DNA of 11,891 nucleotides, from the NCBI GenBank assembly GCA_003531345.1, contig DQGZ01000086.1:1-11891 (forward strand). The letters run 5' to 3'. This DNA comes from Alphaproteobacteria bacterium (lineage in GTDB: Bacteria > Pseudomonadota > Alphaproteobacteria > Rickettsiales > UBA8987). The number at the start of each line of letters is the position of its first letter. The stretch's first letter is position 1. The position numbers and the translations under genes were made by a program. Of the stretch, positions 1 through 7,336 are shown one piece after another. The notes beneath the pieces are model-generated. The model was not told the DNA's origin and did not search any database. It worked only from the letters and a program-made list of their open reading frames with translations.

Positions 1-165
1 AGCGAGTTCCTTTTAAGTATGGGTATTATGGAAAGGCTAGGAAACCTCCGCAATCACTTGAGTTCAAGGCAATATGACGCTATGAAAAAAAGCGTTGAAC
101 GATTGATTTCAAAAAATCAGATGGGTGAGGCTTTCAAGTGCCTGATACTAGAAAAATTTAGTTAG
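1..165 (+). CDS. C-terminal end of a MidA/NDUFAF7-type SAM-dependent methyltransferase (partial)
   Basis: The frame is open from base 1 to a TAG stop at 163-165 and gives 54 residues; the 5' part lies outside the window. The peptide contains SEFLLSMGIMERLGNLR near its start and NQMGEAFKCLILEKF at its end. This matches the usual C-terminus of the COG1565 (DUF185) family, where a 'GEFLLxLGIxxR' segment is followed by a short helix and a terminal 'MGxxFKVL' block. In mitochondria the family member NDUFAF7 methylates an arginine of a complex I subunit; bacterial MidA proteins are poorly characterised. The SAM-binding domain is not visible, so the assignment rests on the tail alone. The next gene runs in the same direction but begins 65 bp later with its own signal peptide and is probably a separate unit. 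Confidence 0.8.
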   Translation, partial: SEFLLSMGIMERLGNLRNHLSSRQYDAMKKSVERLISKNQMGEAFKCLILEKFS

Positions 166-212
166 TGCGCGCCTAAAAATGAACAACTAATTGTTTGATT
201 GAGACAAATATT

Positions 213-218
213 ATAAAA
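213..218 (+). promoter_or_regulatory. possible -10 region of the ankyrin-protein gene
   Basis: An AT-rich TATTATAAAA block at 209-218 precedes the ATG at 231, with TTGTTT at 191-196 as a possible -35. Spacing from TTGTTT to TATAAA (212-217) is 15 bp, shorter than ideal. If used, the leader would be only a few bases and lack a Shine-Dalgarno sequence. This is weak evidence; the gene could also be read from the upstream methyltransferase transcript. Confidence 0.22.
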
Positions 219-230
219 TGCCAATCAACT

Positions 231-2801
231 ATGAAAAATTTAGTAATATTCTTATATTTCGTTTTCCTATTCAAATTGGCATTTGCACAAAGCTTGCCGA
301 GCATTCCAGGCTTAGGAAATGGAACATTAGGTCAAGGCACAGAGATAGCGACTGATGAACAGGAAAGGTTTCAGCTAGCACAGGCAGATGTACTGCCAGA
401 TGATTTGAACTTACCAGAATTATCTGATGATTCACAAGGTTTAGGCATTGATGATTCCGAAAGTGAGGGGGGAATTAAAATTGGCAAGGCGAAATCTGGT
501 AATGAAAATAATTACAAACAACAGGAACCCCAACAACAAGACCCAAATGATTTGAGCGTAACTACCATTCCCGAGGTTGAGTTACCAAAATATGAGGACG
601 TACCTTTTGCCGAAGAGGCTCAGATACCAGCAATGCCAACAATAGAAGAACCACAATTGACTAATGATTATAACAATGTTCAGCCCGCTTCCCAGACCAT
701 TGAGGTTAATCAGTTTCAGAAAAATAATTTTGCAACTGGCAGTAATTCAGGTGAAATAGAGGTGTTAAAGCCAGAAGATTTTCAGGCAATAACATTAGAC
801 AACCTTGGTAAGGAAAATAAAACTGATAATCAATTCCCTGCGGTTCCTGATCTTGGTTATAACAGAAGAGACGAGGAAGAAGATTCAGCAAATTCAGCAC
901 TAAGCCCAGAGGAAAGAGAAAAGCAGGTGCAACAATTATTAGATGACTTACTACCAGAGGAAAAATCTACGGCTCAGAACAGCCCACTTATAATATCCAA
1001 AAAGAAAAAGGAAGAGGTAACGGAAGAGCCTGCTAAAGAAGAAGAGGTAGTAGAAATTGACGATGGAATTGCCAAAGATTATGAGAACCTTGGTAAACCA
1101 GGTAGGATTGGCTATAAGCCCATAACCTATTCTGAAGACCAGTTAAATGAGCAATTTGTTAAAGCTGCTATAATAGGAAATAAGCAAGCCGTTGTTGACC
1201 TTCTGCACTCTGGAAGGCCTGCCAATTCAAGGAATAAATTCGGTGAAACGCCTTTAATGGCGTCAATTTATAATGGGCATAATGAAATCACCGAGCTGTT
1301 GCTGGTTGAGGGTGCAGACGCAAATATTCAGGATGTAAGAGGTAACACGCCACTCCACGTATCAGCGGCGAGAAGAAATTATTTTGCTGCTCAGCAATTG
1401 ATACGTAATGGTTCAGTTATAGATGCAAGGAACAGGGCTAATGATACCCCATTGCTGATTGCAACACTTAACGGCTCAGTTGACATTGTTGACCTGCTGA
1501 TAAGAGAGGGGGCAGATGTTAATAAAGCAAATGATGACGGCTTGACCCCCCTCCATATAGCATCTTTCAATGGTAATATTGAGTTGGTTAAATACCTGCT
1601 TTATGTTGGGGCAAATGCCAATATGGTAACCAGAGAGGGTTACAAACCTTACGATCTTGCCTATGGCAGGCACCTTCCAGTTGCTCAAGCCTTAGCAACA
1701 TACACCAATGCCCAGAAATATGTTTCAAAAGAATTACCTAAAATAATTCAAGAGAGAAATAAGAAACAAATTTCTCCACAAAGTAATTCATCATTCGAAG
1801 ACCCCTATATAATGTTCCCCAAAGCTTATCAGGAAGACAGTCAGGAAAAGCTTACTCAAGAACAATTAGCCTACGAACAAGAGCAGTATAACTGGTGGGC
1901 AGCCACTAAAAGAGGTGAAGAGAGTATACAAAACATAGAATCAACAGGAGTTAGAACCGATATGGTAAATCACACACCTGTTCAGGAGCTTAATGGGCAA
2001 GGTTATGCAAATGATATGACGGGTCTGGTCAAACAGGATAATTTGAAACTTGTAAGCAAGTCTTCAACCGTTTCCTATAACGATAATAATAAAGATATAA
2101 ATAATGGAGAAATAATATTGCCAGTAAAAGCAGTTCAAAAATTTGCTGAACTAAAAAATAATATAAATAAAGACCCCAAACTTGAAGGCAGAGGAATTGA
2201 ATTTACTGAAGGTAAAGCACCTATTGTGCGTAATGAAAGTTTAAAAAGAAAAACTGATAATAGCTTTAAAAAAGAGGCTAAGTTAAATTATGGTCAAAAT
2301 AACAGGGCTTCTGAACTGGGCGGCATTATCAAAGCTCCTGCACCCCTACAGCAGAAAATCATAAGCACTACTAGCCCTGAATTAAAAAAACAGCCATTAA
2401 CAAGTTCTGTTACTTTCAGTGTAGGCTCAAAATACGCCTCTATGCCACCTGCACAGCGCAAACAATGGGACATCAGGCTAGACAGGTGGGTAAAATCTGG
2501 TTTCAGGGAGTATAATATGTCTGAAACAGAAAGGCAGTTATGGCTAAAACAGAAACAGATATTGCAGGCAATATATCAAAGTGAGTTTGACAGGAAAGTT
2601 GAAAGCCTGAAAAGCCTTTATGCAAAAAACAAGAATATATCCTATAGTCAGGGGCAAACAAATATAAGGGAAATAAAGGAAAAGCCTATAAACAAAAACC
2701 AGCAAGTTTATTATAAGCAAACCCCTTTAAGCCTGCAAAGAAAACTGGCAAACCAGAAATACCGTGCCAGATTCAATTCCTCTGTTGCGTCTTCTTATTA
2801 G
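231..2801 (+). CDS. exported ankyrin-repeat protein with long disordered flanks
   Basis: This 856-residue protein starts at ATG 231. That start yields a clean Sec signal peptide, MKNLVIFLYFVFLFKLAFAQ, with predicted cleavage after AFA; the upstream in-frame TTG at 195 would bury it behind 12 polar residues. Residues about 25-300 are acidic, Pro/Gln/Glu-rich and probably disordered. Residues about 303-490 hold five recognisable ankyrin repeats plus a partial sixth, with the TPLxxA helix starts and GADxN turns (GETPLMAS, GNTPLHVS, NDTPLLIA, GLTPLHIA, GYKPYDLA). Residues 500-730 are Lys/Asn/Gln-rich and low in hydrophobics. A compact Trp/Arg-rich helical segment follows at about 735-798 (begins YASMPPAQRKQW). 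Ankyrin repeats bind protein partners; the partner is unknown. No enzymatic domain is visible. The gene converges on the pilus/secretion operon, so it could be a periplasmic scaffold or a secreted effector, but both ideas are inference. Confidence 0.85.
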   Translation: MKNLVIFLYFVFLFKLAFAQSLPSIPGLGNGTLGQGTEIATDEQERFQLAQADVLPDDLNLPELSDDSQGLGIDDSESEGGIKIGKAKSGNENNYKQQEPQQQDPNDLSVTTIPEVELPKYEDVPFAEEAQIPAMPTIEEPQLTNDYNNVQPASQTIEVNQFQKNNFATGSNSGEIEVLKPEDFQAITLDNLGKENKTDNQFPAVPDLGYNRRDEEEDSANSALSPEEREKQVQQLLDDLLPEEKSTAQNSPLIISKKKKEEVTEEPAKEEEVVEIDDGIAKDYENLGKPGRIGYKPITYSEDQLNEQFVKAAIIGNKQAVVDLLHSGRPANSRNKFGETPLMASIYNGHNEITELLLVEGADANIQDVRGNTPLHVSAARRNYFAAQQLIRNGSVIDARNRANDTPLLIATLNGSVDIVDLLIREGADVNKANDDGLTPLHIASFNGNIELVKYLLYVGANANMVTREGYKPYDLAYGRHLPVAQALATYTNAQKYVSKELPKIIQERNKKQISPQSNSSFEDPYIMFPKAYQEDSQEKLTQEQLAYEQEQYNWWAATKRGEESIQNIESTGVRTDMVNHTPVQELNGQGYANDMTGLVKQDNLKLVSKSSTVSYNDNNKDINNGEIILPVKAVQKFAELKNNINKDPKLEGRGIEFTEGKAPIVRNESLKRKTDNSFKKEAKLNYGQNNRASELGGIIKAPAPLQQKIISTTSPELKKQPLTSSVTFSVGSKYASMPPAQRKQWDIRLDRWVKSGFREYNMSETERQLWLKQKQILQAIYQSEFDRKVESLKSLYAKNKNISYSQGQTNIREIKEKPINKNQQVYYKQTPLSLQRKLANQKYRARFNSSVASSY

Positions 2802-2805
2802 AGAC

Positions 2806-2841
2806 TTAGCAGGTTGCTAATCCAGTACTAGCACTCTTTTA
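2806..2841 (+). terminator. weak stem-loop between convergent stop codons
   Basis: Three TTAGCA-like arms occur in a row: TTAGCA at 2806-2811, TGCTAA at 2815-2820 and TAGCA at 2829-2833. The first two form a 6 bp stem with a 3-base loop. The second and third form a 5 bp stem with a 9-base loop followed by CTCTTTTAT, which resembles a weak intrinsic terminator for the plus-strand ankyrin gene. The stems are short and GC-poor, and there is no T-run for the minus-strand operon. The second option lies inside the last codons of the ATPase gene. Confidence 0.28.
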
Positions 2842-4607
2842 TATTCCTCAATTGAAATTTTTCCTGCCTGAATAAGGCGGCGGCCGACTGTTTGTAATGT
2901 TTCAAAACCGTCCCTTTCTGCAATTTTTATTAATTCAATTTCTGTTGCGTTTTTAAGTATTGCCTCTTTTATTTCTTTTGTGAGTGCCAGTATCTCATGA
3001 ATACCAACCCGCCCCTTAACGCCTGTTCCGCTGCATCTTTCGCAACCTTTTGACTTTTGGGCTTTTACTGTTTTTATTTCTTCTTCTGCAAAACCTAAAT
3101 CACTTAAAACTTCTGGACGAGATATGGGGTCATCACTCAGACAATGCGGGCAGTTAACCCGTGCCAGCCTCTGTGCTAAAACTAGGCTTAATGATGAAGT
3201 TATCAGATAATTAGGCACGCCCATATTTATTAAACGGGTAATCGTGCTTGCTGCATCATTAGTGTGCAGGGTTGAAAGCACTAAATGCCCCGTTAATGAT
3301 GCCTTTATTGAAATATCTGATGTTTCCTTGTCTCTAATCTCACCCACCATTATAACTTCGGGGTCTTGGCGTAAAAAGCTCCGCAGCGCCCCGGCAAAAG
3401 TAAAACCTATTGACTCTTTAACCTGCACTTGCCCTACACCTCTAAGGTCATATTCTACTGGGTCTTCTGCTGTTAATATATTTACACCTGGCTCGTTGAG
3501 CTCCTTTAAACACGCATATAAGGTTGTTGACTTACCAGAACCCGTTGGGCCAGTAACTAGTACCATACCTTGTGGTGCATGAATTGCCTTTCTGAGTTTT
3601 TTTAAATTATGCTCTGGTATTCCAAGCTGGTCTAAAGTAAAATTTGCTGCTTCGGGGTCCAGTATCCTCATCACAACACGCTCACCGTGAACTGTAGGCA
3701 GAACTGAAACACGAATATCAACAGTTTTATCCGCAAGCCCAGATGTGATTGCACCATCCTGCGGCATCCTGCGCTCCGAAATATCAAGTGATGCTAAAAT
3801 TTTCAAACGGGTAACAACTGCTGAATAATTGAATGTCAGAAATTCCGAAAAATCCTCAATAGCCTGCAACACACCATCTTTACGGTAACGCACCTGCGCA
3901 CCTTCCCTAAAGCCCTCAATATGAATATCACTAACCCCAGTTGCTATTGCTTCTGACAGGATTGTATCAACAAATTCTATAACATCAGTTGCTGCATTAA
4001 CTCGTGACTTTTTACCTTTTTTATCTTTTTCCTCTTCAGTCATCAGAAGTTCTGCCATGGCTGCACTATTGACATTTTCAGATTGCTGCTCATTATAATT
4101 TAGTCCTTCTTTCTCAAAATCACCAGATTCCAAGCTTCTTAAAAAATCATCATCCATGCGTGACTTTAGACGCTCAAGATATTCTTCCATTTCTGATAAT
4201 GTAACAACGCTTGACTCCATCAAGGAAGAATTCGAAATGATTTGCATGGAATTAAAGGCCTCGAGTGAAGAGGGGTCAGATACTGCAACATATATCTTAT
4301 CACCAACTGCATCTACAGGAACCACACGATTTTTAATTATGAACTGGTCGGTTATTGTGTCTAATAATGGTCTGGTTTTAAGATTTGCTAATTTTACTTT
4401 ACTTCTTAACAACCCATAGGTTTCACAAAATTTATTAGCAATTATTTCTTCATCAATGAAACCCATATTTATGCTTGCAGCAACTAACCCTGTTGACATC
4501 GCTTTATCAAGATTTGCAGCTTCTGTCAGTTGCTCCTCTGAAATAATCTTTGCCGAACGTAAAAACTCTACGAGAGATTTATCTGTCTGTTTTGGTAAGC
4601 TTATCAT
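2817..4607 (-). CDS. type IV pilus / type II secretion assembly ATPase (PilB/GspE/MshE family)
   Basis: This 596-residue cytoplasmic hexameric motor protein would drive pilin polymerisation at the inner-membrane platform. The N-terminal half (about 10-150) resembles the T2SSE/MshE N-domain fold; an acidic linker follows to about 205. The catalytic core shows all family signatures: Walker A GPTGSGKST at 353-361, Asp-box residues in LTAEDPVEY, Walker B VIMVGEIRD at 418-426, and the His box STLHTNDAAST. A tetracysteine zinc-binding module is formed by C486/C489 and C522/C525, which marks extension ATPases rather than PilT retraction ATPases. The start is ATG 4607, with a purine-rich AAGGG upstream and an in-frame stop close behind it. 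It is the last gene of the minus-strand operon, 61 bp after the secretin gene. GspE and PilB cannot be separated by motif alone; the neighbours favour a pilus-type system. Confidence 0.93.
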   Translation of the reverse strand: MISLPKQTDKSLVEFLRSAKIISEEQLTEAANLDKAMSTGLVAASINMGFIDEEIIANKFCETYGLLRSKVKLANLKTRPLLDTITDQFIIKNRVVPVDAVGDKIYVAVSDPSSLEAFNSMQIISNSSLMESSVVTLSEMEEYLERLKSRMDDDFLRSLESGDFEKEGLNYNEQQSENVNSAAMAELLMTEEEKDKKGKKSRVNAATDVIEFVDTILSEAIATGVSDIHIEGFREGAQVRYRKDGVLQAIEDFSEFLTFNYSAVVTRLKILASLDISERRMPQDGAITSGLADKTVDIRVSVLPTVHGERVVMRILDPEAANFTLDQLGIPEHNLKKLRKAIHAPQGMVLVTGPTGSGKSTTLYACLKELNEPGVNILTAEDPVEYDLRGVGQVQVKESIGFTFAGALRSFLRQDPEVIMVGEIRDKETSDISIKASLTGHLVLSTLHTNDAASTITRLINMGVPNYLITSSLSLVLAQRLARVNCPHCLSDDPISRPEVLSDLGFAEEEIKTVKAQKSKGCERCSGTGVKGRVGIHEILALTKEIKEAILKNATEIELIKIAERDGFETLQTVGRRLIQAGKISIEEYKRVLVLD

Positions 4608-4668
4608 TTTAGATACCCTTAACTTTTACACCTTCAATAAATTTATAAGATTTTATATCAATAGGAAT

Positions 4669-6252
4669 TTACTGAAGAACCCTAGGTGCTATGAATATTA
4701 TTAATTCACTTCTTTCACTATCATTTGTATCACGGCTAAATAGTTTTCCAACCCCTGGTATATCGCCAAGTCCTGGAACCTTATCGTTTGTTTTGGTTTT
4801 TGACTCCGAATAAATTCCGCCCATAACAACTATTTCACCATCTTTAGTTACTAGGTTGGTCTTAAGCTCACTTTTTGTAATTGGGGGGTTATCAACCGTT
4901 GTATCAACTGTATCTTTATTAACAGTAAGGTTAAGCATCAAATTTCCATCACCGATTATTGACGGCGTTACAGCAAGCCTAAGTCCCGCCTCCTTGAATT
5001 CAACTTTTGTTCCGTCCTGTGAAGTTGTTTCATAAGGCACCTCATCACCCTGAAAAATAACTGCTTCCTGATTATCCAGCGTGAACACACGAGGGTTAGA
5101 AACAACTTTTGTTAAACCCTGCCTTTCAAGCGCTGATAATTCTATTTTCAGGTCAGCCGAAGAACCAAAACCAGTAAGTATGCCAATACCGCCTGTTGGG
5201 TTAAGAACATTCAGGTTAGAAAGGCTGGAAGCTGCACTGCCTGCTGTAAGCGCACCAGTGGAATCACCACCAACACCAACTAAGCTGGCATTACCTGGCC
5301 TGCCATCAATTGTATTTCCATATCTGTCTGTAGTATTAACGCCAAAACGTGAGCCAAATGCCTTTTCAAAACCATCACTCACTTCAACTATAAACGCCTC
5401 AATGAAAACTTGCTGGGTTTGCGTATCAAGCTCTCCGACCAGTTTTGAGATAAGATCCATATCCTCTTTCCTTGCCTTTACTATCAGCAGATTACGCCTC
5501 TCATCAATCGTCATTTCTGGGTCAATATTCCTTATACCTTCTGCACCAGCCTGTTTTCCTATTGCCTCCTGAATTGTCAGCTTAACTGGAGCAGGTTTAG
5601 TGTAATATAGTTTGAATATCTCAGTATACAAAGGCTGGGCTGCCTTTTTTAGCATCAATGCACGCTGTACATTCTGCTTTCTTTTTTGCTCAAATTCCTC
5701 AAGCTGTACAACAGTATTCTGGTCATGAACCCTGATGATATTTGATTTCACATCAACGTATTTTGCCAATTTTTTAGTATCCAGAATAGAATCGAGCATA
5801 CTGGTCCAGAAAACATCTTTTAGTTTTGCTGTTACCACTCCCTTAACCTCATCAGAAACCAAAACATTTACATCTGTTACTTGTGAAAGCATTTCAGAGA
5901 AAGTTCTGATATCCATATTTTCAGCATTAACCGTAACTTTAAAAGACTTCTTTTCCAGATTCTCTGCATCAACATAGTCAAAACTCTCTTCTTTATTTAC
6001 AAAAGTACGGGAAAATTTCTGGCTTTCTTCCTTGTCCCTCTGGATAGCTTTTGGCCCTAAACTATAATCAGTAACTGATTTTTCCTTACTTTCGGAAATG
6101 AATTTCTGCCTGTCAAAAGTTGGCTTTGCCTCTATCAGCCTATCGCCATACTCAAGCCCACTCTTGCCCTCTGTTTTACATGCATGAATTGGGAAAACCA
6201 AAACAGACCATAGTAAAAACGGTACAATTTTATTTATTCTTTGTTTTATCAA
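4669..6252 (-). CDS. pilQ: PilQ/MshL-type secretin, outer-membrane channel
   Basis: This 527-residue protein would form the multimeric outer-membrane pore for pilus or substrate exit. It starts at TTG 6252, because a stop codon lies two codons upstream, no ATG precedes the hydrophobic leader, and GAGG sits six bases before it. The leader ends PIHAC with Cys25, a possible but non-canonical lipobox. A polar linker (26-100) leads to an STN/N0-like domain (about 103-178) and an N1-like ring-building domain (about 210-285, containing LLIVKARKEDMDLI). The C-terminal secretin domain (about 285-527) includes VVSNPRVFTLDNQEAVI, a Gly/Ser-rich gate stretch at about 315-365, and the diagnostic VPGLGDIPGVGKLF at 492-505. 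No AMIN domains are visible, unlike long PilQ proteins, and the length is closer to MshL. Its start overlaps the pilP end by 23 bp, which suggests translational coupling. Confidence 0.93.
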   Translation of the reverse strand: MIKQRINKIVPFLLWSVLVFPIHACKTEGKSGLEYGDRLIEAKPTFDRQKFISESKEKSVTDYSLGPKAIQRDKEESQKFSRTFVNKEESFDYVDAENLEKKSFKVTVNAENMDIRTFSEMLSQVTDVNVLVSDEVKGVVTAKLKDVFWTSMLDSILDTKKLAKYVDVKSNIIRVHDQNTVVQLEEFEQKRKQNVQRALMLKKAAQPLYTEIFKLYYTKPAPVKLTIQEAIGKQAGAEGIRNIDPEMTIDERRNLLIVKARKEDMDLISKLVGELDTQTQQVFIEAFIVEVSDGFEKAFGSRFGVNTTDRYGNTIDGRPGNASLVGVGGDSTGALTAGSAASSLSNLNVLNPTGGIGILTGFGSSADLKIELSALERQGLTKVVSNPRVFTLDNQEAVIFQGDEVPYETTSQDGTKVEFKEAGLRLAVTPSIIGDGNLMLNLTVNKDTVDTTVDNPPITKSELKTNLVTKDGEIVVMGGIYSESKTKTNDKVPGLGDIPGVGKLFSRDTNDSERSELIIFIAPRVLQ

Positions 6253-6670
6253 GATTTACCTCAATTTTATTACTTACGGGAATTTTTATTTCACCTTCAC
6301 TGTTCTTTATAACCACCCCTGAAATATCTATGTCTGCAACCTCCCCCCTGTCATTCCCTACCTTATCACCAATTTTAACCACATAATCTACACCATTAAG
6401 AGCCTTTATTGCTGCAATTTTCCTAGTATCAGAAAGCATAATGCCAACCACTTTATAGCTATTTACCTTGTAAGCGGTGATAGGGCTTAGTTCCTCACTT
6501 CTTTCGGAAGATACCGTTTGCCCTACTGTCTGTACAGCATCCTGTATAACCTTAACAGCTGTTCCAGATGGAGAAAATGGGTCACGCTCCTGTGCATAGG
6601 CATCAGAAAAGTAAAAAGTCGCTATAAGCATCAAAAACAAATTAATGGCTATTTTGGAGCAGTTTCTCAT
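6230..6670 (-). CDS. pilP: PilP-like periplasmic pilus assembly protein
   Basis: With the ATG at 6670 the protein has 146 residues. It begins with a signal peptide (residues 1-26) ending in DAYA followed by Q27, and then the ERDPF motif that typically opens mature PilP. Residues about 66-123 form a small beta-rich domain (AYKVNSYKVVGIMLSD..., VVKIGDKVGNDRGEVADI) like the PilP/GspC homology region, which contacts the N0 domain of the secretin and links it to the inner-membrane complex. Typical PilP is a lipoprotein; this one has no cysteine at the cleavage site, so it may be a soluble periplasmic form. An ATG at 6691 would add seven polar residues (MQCQKNN) and a longer overlap with pilO, and is less likely. 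The gene overlaps pilO by about 29 bp and the secretin gene by 23 bp. Confidence 0.82.
   Translation of the reverse strand: MRNCSKIAINLFLMLIATFYFSDAYAQERDPFSPSGTAVKVIQDAVQTVGQTVSSERSEELSPITAYKVNSYKVVGIMLSDTRKIAAIKALNGVDYVVKIGDKVGNDRGEVADIDISGVVIKNSEGEIKIPVSNKIEVNLDKTKNK
6259..6262 (-). promoter_or_regulatory. Shine-Dalgarno site deciding the TTG start of the secretin gene
   Basis: On the minus strand GAGG lies six bases upstream of the TTG at 6252-6250. An in-frame TAA at 6258-6256 rules out any longer version. The site lies inside the last codons of pilP, as expected for coupled translation. Confidence 0.7.
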
Positions 6671-7328
6671 ATTGTTTTTTTGGCATTGCATAATCTGTCA
6701 AGCTTATTGATATTTCTATACCTCTATCAGTTTCGCTACTTTGGTTAAGCGCTAAAACCTCACTATCTATCTTCATATAAGGCTTGGCCTTTTCAAGCTG
6801 TTTCTTAAAATTAAGGTAATTTGAGTAATATCCACTGACATTTAGTAGTATTTGTACCTCAGAATGCTCGATCGGCTTATCCTTATTAGTAGCGGAAAGC
6901 TGGTTGATACTTCTTATTACCATATAATTTTCAGATGCCAGATTGGTTATTTGCTTAAAAATAGTTCTTTCACCATGAAGGTCAGAAAATAATGGCAATA
7001 TGATTTCGGCTTTTTTCCTGTTACTATTTAACAAAGACTGGGCTGAAATTATATTCACCTCAAGTTTTTCCAAAGCCTGATTAATGTCAGAGTTGCTTTG
7101 GAATTCTGACTTCGCTTTAATTATAGGGTTAGCTGTAAAATAATTAATTATAAAGCATAATATCACCGTTACACATATTGCAAGAATGATTTTCAGGATA
7201 GATTGCTTGACCGCCTGATTATCAAAAATACCACTCCCCTTAGTAACGCCATCATTTTTTGACTTGGTTTTTTTACTTAGAAGCCCCTTTACAAGGGTGC
7301 CAATATCCATATTCAGGTCAATTGCCAT
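6642..7328 (-). CDS. pilO: PilO-like inner-membrane pilus assembly protein
   Basis: This 228-residue bitopic protein has a basic cytoplasmic N-terminus (about 1-42), one transmembrane helix at about 43-64 (ILKIILAICVTVILCFIINY), a coiled-coil-like stretch (about 70-115) and a periplasmic alpha/beta domain (about 115-215, with KDKPIEHSEVQILLNVSGYY). This is the architecture of PilO/GspM, which dimerises with PilN/GspL through ferredoxin-like domains in the alignment complex. Sequence identity to PilO is weak by eye, so the call depends largely on topology and on the gene order between PilM-PilN and PilP. The ATG at 7328 is preceded by an AGGG box that overlaps the TAG stop of the upstream gene, with an 8 bp gap, suggesting translational coupling. 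Confidence 0.78.
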   Translation of the reverse strand: MAIDLNMDIGTLVKGLLSKKTKSKNDGVTKGSGIFDNQAVKQSILKIILAICVTVILCFIINYFTANPIIKAKSEFQSNSDINQALEKLEVNIISAQSLLNSNRKKAEIILPLFSDLHGERTIFKQITNLASENYMVIRSINQLSATNKDKPIEHSEVQILLNVSGYYSNYLNFKKQLEKAKPYMKIDSEVLALNQSSETDRGIEISISLTDYAMPKKQYEKLLQNSH

Positions 7329-7336
7329 AAAATACC

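Noticed and set aside
161..175. GC-rich TTAG-TGCGCGC-CTAA hairpin after the methyltransferase gene
   Set aside because: Only a 4 bp stem with no T-run after it; not enough for a terminator call.
195..230. TTG at 195 as start of the ankyrin protein
   Set aside because: It would place 12 polar residues before an otherwise ideal signal peptide that begins at ATG 231.
1150..1700. DNA-level repeats or CRISPR-like structure in the ankyrin region
   Set aside because: The repetition is at protein level (33-residue ankyrin units); the nucleotide sequences of the units differ.
3244..3582. 112-codon plus-strand frame opposite the ATPase gene
   Set aside because: It lies antisense to the Walker A and B region of the ATPase and shows no independent coding features.
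5081..5572. 163-codon plus-strand frame opposite the secretin gene
   Set aside because: It is antisense to a strongly conserved secretin sequence and its translation is Ser/Pro/Leu-rich without domains, as expected for a shadow frame.
6671..6691. ATG at 6691 as start of pilP
   Set aside because: It adds MQCQKNN before the signal peptide and lengthens the overlap with pilO; no better ribosome-binding site is seen there.
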